Positions 57,401 through 64,000 of a stretch of 64,000 nucleotides of DNA are shown here, one piece after another. This stretch comes from Coprinopsis marcescibilis. Lineage: Eukaryota > Basidiomycota > Agaricomycetes > Agaricales > Psathyrellaceae. How positions within the stretch are numbered: the first letter of the stretch is position 1; the number at the start of each line of letters is the position of its first letter. The position numbers and the translations under genes were made by a program. The notes below the pieces were generated by a model. The model was not told the origin of the DNA. It saw only the letters and a list, made by a program, of their open reading frames with translations, and searched no databases. The stretch covers positions 151,704 through 215,703 of the forward strand of contig ML210184.1 in the NCBI GenBank assembly GCA_004369085.1, written 5' to 3'.

Positions 57401-59184
57401 AAGAGACAGTGATTCCGTCTTCGTTGTAGCCTTGCTGCCCAAGCGAACCATACTCGACTCTGGGATCCCAATGTCGAGAAGACTGGTAAGGATGTCATCA
57501 AGCGCATGATTCGTGAAGCAAATGACAAGGATGTTTTGCGAGGTATCGTCGTGAATAGCCTTCGCCAAGAGCGCCCCAAGGAATGATTTGCCTGTTCCTA
57601 AGGGCAGAGTCCAGAGTCAGTAAGGGTTGATGGTCAATGTGAAGCAGAACGTACCGGGTGGGCCTTGAATAAGGGATACCCTTTGATTGAGTCCGGAAAG
57701 CAGCGACAACGCTTGGGAATCATCTAGAATGACTGGATCTTTCGTTTCCAGGTCCAAGATGGGCTTCAGGTCGACAAAAAGGTTCTGCTCCAGAGCATCG
57801 ATGACCCGGTTTGCTTTATCGTCGCAATCCGCCAACCTGTTGCCTTCTTTCCAAAACAGTAATTCCTCAGCCAGTGGAACACCTTTTGCATCTTGAAGGG
57901 CTTTAAGGATGAACTCGTATGCGAAAAGTGCCGTGTCGACCAGCAGCAGCGATAGGCCCTTGTATTGCTGGATTTTCTTGAAGGTGTTGATTGTTCCCTT
58001 TTTCCCTTTTTCCCTTCAACATGTATAACGATTATGGGGAGCTCTTTAGCTAGAAGGTCTTCTTGTCGGTTGACCGTCACAAATGAAACGATCTCTTCGC
58101 CCAGCATGAGGGAAGCGAAGGATTGATGCCGAAGAAAGTTTCGATTATCCTTTGCGTGTTTCTCGCGTTTAGTGGGAGTAGCCTCAACTCCCTTGAAGAA
58201 GTCCAGGTCGGTGGTGCATTGAAGCTGTATCCCGTATTTTGAACGTCGATTTTTGCCTGGCTCGAAGAACAAATCTATGGCCTCCAGACCGTCGATTTTC
58301 AATGCTCTTCTCCTCTTCTTAGCGGCGGCGAGTTTCATCTCCTCGCGGAGCTCATAGAGCATGTCCTCGCGCAGCAGTCGGAATTGATTGTCGAGGTGAA
58401 TAGCCGTTCGTTTGGATTCAGTTGCAGGATCCAGTAAGACGTCACTGGGTCGAATGAATGGTGCTTCTTTGCATGTAATCTCATCGGGGGTTGGAATGAT
58501 GCTGATGTCGCGAAAATCTGAGAAATCGTTGTCGTGGCGTCCACCTGGGGGAGTCCCTGCAGAAGGCAAGCCTTCGCTTGAGACGTCAGCGTAGGTCTCG
58601 AGGATGTGCTTGATTTTGGCAGCGTAGTTTCTGATGTCGCTTGTCTTTGCGTTCCGGAATGATTCGATGATTTTTTGGAGCTTAGGGTCTGAACGATAGC
58701 TGTCCGATGAGTCTTTGGGAAGTGAGACGAGCTGGCAAAGCAACCATGCAAACCCAAGGCTAGCATCGTCGCCCAGCTCGCCGTCTAGGTAGGCCTCCTG
58801 GAATTTGATCCAGAAGATCGGTGGGTCGACAATTTTGAGAAGCAGGCTTTGGAGCAACCTTCCATCGTCGATATCGGCGAGGCCATCGCTGCGTAGGAAG
58901 GCCAGCAGCGAAGACGCGTGGCCTTCAAAGAAAGCTTTGTTCAGCGAGTATCGCATGGACGATCCTAGCGCATCCTTTCCCGCTTTACTGTATACAAGCT
59001 TGGAGACGGTCCCGGATGGATCTGAACGTGTGTAGATCGATTCGAGAAATTGAGGGCCAGTGTGGGGTGATATAGACGTGTTTCCATTGCAGATGAGTTC
59101 GAAAAACTTGTTCAATTTGGCCTCTCGCATACTCCCCATCTTGTGCGCAGTGCAGAGTGAGAGGACGTGAGTGCCAAAGACCAA
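51489..59184 (-). CDS. UPF1-like helicase / NFX1-type zinc finger fused to three CbxX/CfqX AAA+ ATPases (frameshifted)
   Basis: An estimated 2,400-residue protein. The N-terminal helical region (SMREAKLNKFFELICNGN...) resembles ZNFX1-like helicases. The SF1 helicase follows: SLIQGPPGTGKS (split by intron 57598-57654), PQVVLVEEAGEILESHVL, LSKQHRMRPEI, LVILTPYLGQL, DNYQGEESDIVVISLTRS and SPERLNVLLSRARNGM. NFX1-type Cys/His clusters follow, then a charged coiled coil. Three AAA+ modules come next, each with Walker A and B: FLGNPGTGKTTVA with GGAIFIDEAYQL; FLGPPGTGKTTVA with KVLVIDEAYML; FTGPPGTGKTTVA with KVLFVDEAYRL. The tail is Pro-rich, then Lys/Arg/Glu coiled coil, ending in TAG at 51489. 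The frame shifts at 57996-58014, where an 8-bp unit is duplicated; one unit fewer restores it. The start is uncertain (59184, or an in-frame ATG at 59139). Confidence 0.82.
57996..58014. repeat. tandem 8-bp duplication disrupting the helicase frame
   Basis: On plus the sequence reads CCCTTTTT twice and then CCC. Upstream coding is in one frame and strong coding downstream (NTFKKIQQYKGLSLLLVD...) is in another. Removing one 8-bp unit makes the two frames continuous (VEGKKG to TINTF), and no intron signals fit. Confidence 0.8.
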
Positions 59185-59598
59185 GGAGATGAATGCTGTT
59201 GCTGCTGTTATCGAGCTTTAAATAGCCATCTTCTCCACGCACACAGAGAACAACAGGGGTCAATACAATTATTGTTTCTTTGACACCGCAGTCACCGCAG
59301 TCACAATGGATTGTGACGTTGGCTGTGATCTGTGGCGACCAGTACGCAGGAGTGTGCATTTTCCATGGGTTTTATTCAGTATTGAAGATATCCCGGGCAG
59401 AGTTTGGGCGAAGCAGGCGGTGATTGGGGGAACGTTGATGTGGCGGAAAGAGAACATTGTCGCAGATGTTTATAATCAGAACAATATTTTGTTTACAATA
59501 ATTCCGTAAGGTCATTTGATTTTACACTAATGATACTTCTGGCCTATTTCTATCCTCGTTCTAATCTCAAAAATCTATCATTAAACTTAACCAATTCA
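59185..59598. other. region between the helicase-AAA+ gene start and XPT1 end
   Basis: This is the 5' flank of the helicase-AAA+ gene. A possible CCCH-like or leader exon for that gene could lie here, but none is certain. A short frame at 59306-59509 on plus has no recognisable domain. Confidence 0.35.
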
Positions 59599-60661
59599 TC
59601 ATTGGCGATCCTGAGCGGCGAGCCTATCATGCTCCTCGATGTTGCTATCACCAATTATCAGTCAACTGACTTTATAAACGAAAGGAAGGTAGACGAACGT
59701 TGCTTCCCAAGGGTAATCCAACCAGACGTCCTCGACGTCATCTCCAGAGAAATAACTAACCAACATAAGTAGCATTTCCCCTACAAATACGCAAAGACTT
59801 ACAGTGTCTCTGGGTCAATTTCTGCAAGCTTGGGCTTCTTCTTGTTGTGGACAACAAAGATGGCGAACCGAGTCGCTGCTCGAAGCTTTGCGCGCTTGTC
59901 CTCTGGATGTTTCAAAAGTTCTGCTTCTACATCCCTTTTCAATTCGGAAACGGCGTAGCTGGGGCCATTGTTTGCATCTTTTGATTGGTGGTGATAGAGG
60001 ATGGAGCACCGTACCGAAGAGTTTTCCGGGTATCGTCAACCTCGTCCTATTGATCGGCGAAAGAAATGAAAATTGAGGAATGTGAGAGGTGTTTGGGTAC
60101 GCACCACGATCAGATTTCGACGGCCAAGCAGCATTTTACCTGAATCATCGCTGGTGAGAGATAAGAGATTAGGTACGTGCAACTCTGCCATCTATTTGTG
60201 AAAACGTACAGCCATTGCGTTCGGATAACTTCGTTTCCGAGCTGCTCGACAGAGGTTCCGTCGACAGGTTCATACAATGAGAGACCAATGGCCTGAATCT
60301 GTAGCGTTTTGTTCTGTGTTTCCTCCCTGAGGAAAGTTCGCTGTGGATTGGGCGCTCAATTAAAATCCTTTGAAGCGGCGAGACGCCTAACCATGACACG
60401 GGCTGGGAAGAAACCTCTGTGACGATACTTTTAGTTCAACAGGGTCACAGTCTGTCAGGAAATTTTGACCAACCCTCCGCCTATATACAGAGATCAGAGA
60501 TATCAACGTCAGTACTGTTATCTTTAACTAGTACACAGAAGCATACCGATTGCAATCAAAAGATCGGGGTTGTAAGCCTTCGCAATCTCTGGAGTCCGTC
60601 GTCGAATCAGGTTGTGAATATCATTGTATGTGACCCTCAGGTGCTGGACTTCTTTGGCCAT
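59599..60661 (-). CDS. XPT1: purine phosphoribosyltransferase, Xpt1/Hpt1-like
   Basis: ATG at 60659-60661 starts MAKEVQHLRVTYNDIHNLIR, followed by AYNPDLLIAIG. After introns come IQAIGLSLYEPVDGTSVEQL and, in a separate exon, DEVDDTRKTLR, the PRPP-binding loop. ATRFAIFVVHNKKKPKLAEI then leads into the family end. The GTAAGT after PETL is a donor: splicing to 59753 continues in frame with YFSGDDVEDVWLDYPWEA, and a last exon NIEEHDRLAAQDRQ ends in TGA at 59599-59601. A shorter protein stopping at 59799 would lose the conserved GDDVEDVWLDYPWE segment. The family transfers PRPP ribose phosphate to xanthine/guanine/hypoxanthine in cytosolic purine salvage. Xanthine preference cannot be told by eye. 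Confidence 0.85.
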
Positions 60662-60798
60662 GGTCGAAATAGAGATAGATGAGATGAAGAAAAGACAGTT
60701 GGGCCCGTGACTAGTTGACTCCGCCAAAATTATCGGCATCAATGATCGAGCCTTCGGGTCTTCGAATCCATCACATCGACCACAAGCTCGAGAGCACC
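60662..60798. promoter_or_regulatory. shared 137-bp bidirectional promoter
   Basis: Only 137 bp separate the divergent starts of XPT1 (minus) and RPC4 (plus). No clear TATA was seen on either side, so both genes probably use this one nucleosome-free region. Confidence 0.5.
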
Positions 60799-62432
60799 AT
60801 GGCTGGTACGTATCCGTATCCCCAACGATTTCAAGGATGGCATTGAACAGAAACTTGTCTTGATAGATGCACCTTCTGGATCAGGCTCAGGCTCAGGGGC
60901 ACCACCACCACCAAAAGCCATTCCAAGCTTGGCCAAAAAACCGAGCGATGTAACGCGTCAAGGGGCGAGCAAACTGAAATTTGTGCCGACCTTGCCTCAG
61001 AGAAGGAAAAAAGAGTACGTGGAGTACGTAGAGCGGCTCTGAAAACGACACTTATGCGAAAAATAGAGAGGTCAAAACGGTTCGTTAGCAACAAGTCTCC
61101 CCGTTTTCGCAATCCGGGTTCTTATGCAAGGTTCTGCAGGAACCGACGCCTGCTATTGTCCCGTCTACTGCTTCAAAGGATGGTGCGAGGGGCAGAGGAG
61201 GTGGTCGAGGCTTCGAAGGTCGAGGTCGCGGAAGTGGAAGGGGGCGAGGACGGGGAGGAGCACCACCAGAAGTAACCATGACCGCAAGCGGTCCATTCGC
61301 AATGGGTCCCACCCTGGCTGGGAGTGGTGCTTCTCGCCGCTCAACTCCTCGTTCGAACTTTGCTCCAAGTATAGCCTCAAGCAACTCGGGATCGTCTACC
61401 TTGGGTGCGGGACTATCTCAAACAGCACCGCCTACATTACGGAAAGATTTAAACGATCTAAAGGGCAAGGGTAAAGAGGTGAAGGTGGAAGACGAAGATG
61501 TAGAGGTTTATTCGGATCCTGATGACGGGGTGGAAATCATCGACATTGATCAAGTCCGAGGGATGGACTATATGGCCCCTGAGAGTTTACGCAGAGAAAG
61601 AAAAAAGGTCAAGAAAGAAAAGAAAACAGAGGAACCCGGTATGTTTCTTGTTGCGCTTGTCTAATCTCGGCACACGATTGACCTTGTATCAACAGGCGAT
61701 GTGGACGTAGCCAACGCTCTGGACCTCAGCGAAAGCGAAGAGGAAGAAGAAGCGGAGCTAGAAGACGTTATAGAGGATTTCGCAGCTCAAGTCAACATCG
61801 ACTCGGTAGGACTCTTCTCGTCTTCCGTTCCCGCACGTCCACACTAATGCACCGAAATAGGGGGATGAGCTACGAGAAGAAAAGTTGTATCTCTTCCAGT
61901 TCCCTGCCCCTTTCCCGACATTTGTCCAAGAGGCAAAGTCCTCGGAAACCGGGGGTGGGGATGTTGAAATGTCGGATTCGACCAAGAAAGTGACATTCGG
62001 TCCTGATGTAAAACCCGCGGCAGATGCAACACCGATCTCAAGAACCGCATCTGCGGTCGCTTCAGACCCAAATGAGCCTGCTGTACAGCCGCTGGACGGC
62101 GTTATCGGGAGGTTGGAGATATATCGAAGTGGAGCGGTAAAGATTCGGCTCGCGAACGATATTCTCTTGGACGTGCGTTTTCTGCTCTCTCGTCTCATCG
62201 AGTTCGTTCTGACGACATCATTCAGGTTAACCCAGCGACACAGCCGTCATTCCTGCAGCAAGTTGTCCACGTAGATATGGATCAGAAGCGGATAGTGGTG
62301 CTCGGCGAAATTAACAAACAGTTCGTCGCGTCCCCGAATGTAGACGCGCTCTTGAATGCCCTAGAACAAGCAGAGAAAAAGCCGCAAGCTACTGGAATGG
62401 AGGGAGAAGAAAAACTCCTTACAATGAGTTAG
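60799..62432 (+). CDS. RPC53: RNA polymerase III subunit RPC4/Rpc53
   Basis: ATG at 60799; the first exon is only seven bases (MA plus one base), joined by a GTACGT intron to DAPSGSGSGSGAPPPPKAIP. The N terminus carries LKFVPTLPQRRKKE, then an RGG-rich tract (about 61180-61265). The middle has the acidic VEVYSDPDDGVEIIDIDQV and MDYMAPESLRRERKK. The conserved C-terminal Rpc4 domain reads LREEKLYLFQFPAPFPTF, GVIGRLEIYRSGAVKIRLAN and, after an intron near 62171-62225, QQVVHVDMDQKRIVVLGEIN, ending at TAG 62430-62432. Rpc53 pairs with Rpc37 in Pol III and acts in initiation, termination and re-initiation. The RGG box is an addition not seen in yeast Rpc53 as I know it. Confidence 0.9.
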
Positions 62433-62617
62433 TTGATAGAATTTTTGTAGGGTATATATAGCTGGTATAAATCCGTCCGTGGACACACAACGTCGTAGCA
62501 GTGCACTTCGTAAAATAACAGTTCCGGATGGTCCAGAACTGATAAGCATAAAAAACCACACATGAATGATAATGAGTGAAAGTGTTTATCTAGGTTTCGT
62601 CAAGAACTGTTTCCCTT

Positions 62618-64000
62618 TTAACTTGGTTGATATCCCATCATGAAATCGCGCCAGATTTCTTCTTGTGTTCGTTCGTGAGGAGCTCCGGAACCATACCGTT
62701 GGATGACTGGGTGATAGGCCTGAGGAGAGTTGACGTCCATCGGGTGTCCGTACATCAGCGACGAGGTTCCTGTATGGGGTGTTTGCTGGTGTTGAGGGTG
62801 ACTCTGGGCGTGAGGTACCGACGACGGATACGAAGCCTGCCACTGGTGGTGGTCCGACGCGACCGACGAGCTTGGGGCCATTTGTTGAGGTCGGTGGTAG
62901 TGTTGCAAGCCAGGATCGGGACCTGCGACCGAGCCGGGAGGAGAGACATACGGGCGGAGGAAACCTGTCTGCGAACCTGGAGATTTGGCTGCGTATGTAT
63001 CCTCGGACGGATATGCAGAATGCGGGACGCTCTGATTGTCGTAATTGTACCTGTTGACGAAAGTGTTCGGTGCATGACCCAGATATTCTGCCAACATCTC
63101 TTCAGCTCCAGCGTGACTGTGAGGACTGTCATCACCACCTTCATGAGGTGCGGATGACGGTGTTCCGGGCGTAAGAGCGGGAGACCCTGCGTTTGAAGGA
63201 GGCTTGATCACCGATTTACGTCCTCCAAGCACATGTAGTTCGTCGACGTCGGCTTCAGGGTGTTGTGATTCTATACCCGATTGGAATGAAGCTTGAGCCC
63301 GTTGCAAGAGCTTTTCAAGTATCGGCTGAGGTGCTTTCCATGAGAACCGGTTGAAAACGATAAATCACGAACACCTTACCACACTGCCTTGCGACCGGCA
63401 CACCCGAGATCCTTCGATGAAGAATGGGACTGCTTGTTGCAATTCTCGGAAAGCATCGCCCGCTAGCGTACATTTTGGACTCTCCACGACGAGAGCACCA
63501 AGAAGAATCTGAGATCAAACAATGAATTCCAAGCGCCCGATACAAAGGGGTTAAGACGGCCACTTACGCATGATGAGAAAATGCCAGACCAAAAATACCA
63601 GACATGTCCCGTGGGATGGGCATGAATTTGATAGAGTGAACGTAAACTCGCAATGAGGCGCGTTGCTGCACGATATGCTGCCATGACAGATGCGGCAAAC
63701 TTGTGATGCAATGGGTTTTCTGGTAGTTGACGCAGTGCTTGAGCGAAATAGCTGCGATGGATGTACAGCAGATCTATCCAGGCACAGAATGGATAAGAAA
63801 TTGGTCACATGCATCACGTCAATTGAGACTTACTAGATTCACGTGTACAAACTGCGCAATATTGCTGCATTGCCTTTGCAGGGTCAGAGGACCATGAGCG
63901 CCCAGTACAGTCGACACCGTCTTAAACCATACCGGTGCTAACCCATAAACCGGGAAATCCCATACATTTTGAGATCCCCCAGCCTCGTTCCCACCCAAAT
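62618..64000 (-). CDS. C-terminal part of a second fungal transcription factor (cut by window end)
   Basis: The minus-strand gene ends in TAA at 62618-62620 (WRDFMMGYQPS) and runs off the window. The last exon (about 63310-62618) is Ser/Pro/His/Gln-rich with PHSHAGAEEMLAEYLGHAP. Upstream exons read KFAASVMAAYRAATRLIASLRSLYQ then HPTGHVWYFWSGIFSSCV, matching the C-terminal end of the Fungal_trans middle homology region; the 4602-8102 factor has the equivalent SVLAAYRSAMTFVALIESLF then RMWFLFTHVFSCA. The zinc cluster itself lies outside the window, so the Zn2Cys6 class is inferred from this similarity. Confidence 0.72.

Overview
The window reads as a gene-dense chromosome segment from a filamentous basidiomycete, most likely an agaricomycete. 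Coding regions are cut by many introns of about 50-60 bp. Several families present are typical of that group: a DUF6535 membrane domain fused to HEAT/ARM repeats, F-box/LRR-like proteins, a Kre9/Knh1-like secreted protein, and a UPF1-like helicase fused to several CbxX/CfqX AAA+ modules. No rRNA, tRNA or CRISPR was recognised. The species cannot be named from sequence alone.

Layout, left to right. 0-4 kb: a small hypothetical ORF, about 2.3 kb without a supported gene, then a TSR4/PDCD2-like ribosome-assembly factor (minus). 4.6-8.1 kb: a Zn2Cys6 transcription factor with a His/Gln-rich tail (plus). 8.7-12.3 kb: an MSC2/ZnT5-like zinc transporter with a very long His-rich loop (plus). 12.6-14.4 kb: an F-box-like protein (minus). 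15.3-15.6 kb: a truncated copy of a secreted RNase-T1-like gene whose longer relative lies at 30.6-31.2 kb. 15.7-22.3 kb: the DUF6535 + HEAT-repeat protein (minus). 23.0-24.3 kb: an Ada1/Hfi1 SAGA subunit (plus). 24.9-26.9 kb: a DCAF4-like WD40 protein (minus). 27.8-30.2 kb: a methionine/LAT-type permease (plus).

30.6-37.3 kb is the most accessory-looking part. It holds the secreted RNase-like gene, a 678-bp element with about 96-bp terminal inverted repeats and a small internal ORF, a Kre9/Knh1-like secreted protein, and a second F-box/LRR-like gene, separated by gene-poor DNA.

37.7-62.4 kb is mostly conserved housekeeping: glycogen debranching enzyme, Pat1 mRNA-decay factor, a GT2-like glycosyltransferase, a mitoferrin-type carrier, a roughly 2,400-residue helicase-AAA+ protein, an Xpt1-like purine phosphoribosyltransferase and the RNA polymerase III subunit RPC4/Rpc53, the last two divergent from a 137-bp shared promoter. 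The right edge cuts a second Zn2Cys6-type transcription factor, with only its C-terminal half inside.

The genes do not form an evident metabolic cluster. The points most worth a second look are: (i) the helicase-AAA+ fusion, whose frame is broken by a tandem 8-bp duplication; (ii) the paired RNase-T1-like loci, one complete and one truncated; (iii) the TIR element with a possible cargo ORF; (iv) two stop-free in-frame introns hidden inside one uninterrupted glycosyltransferase reading frame; (v) the DUF6535-HEAT fusion. Exon boundaries were read by eye from GT/GC-AG signals and frame continuity. Functions come from motif recognition, without database searches.
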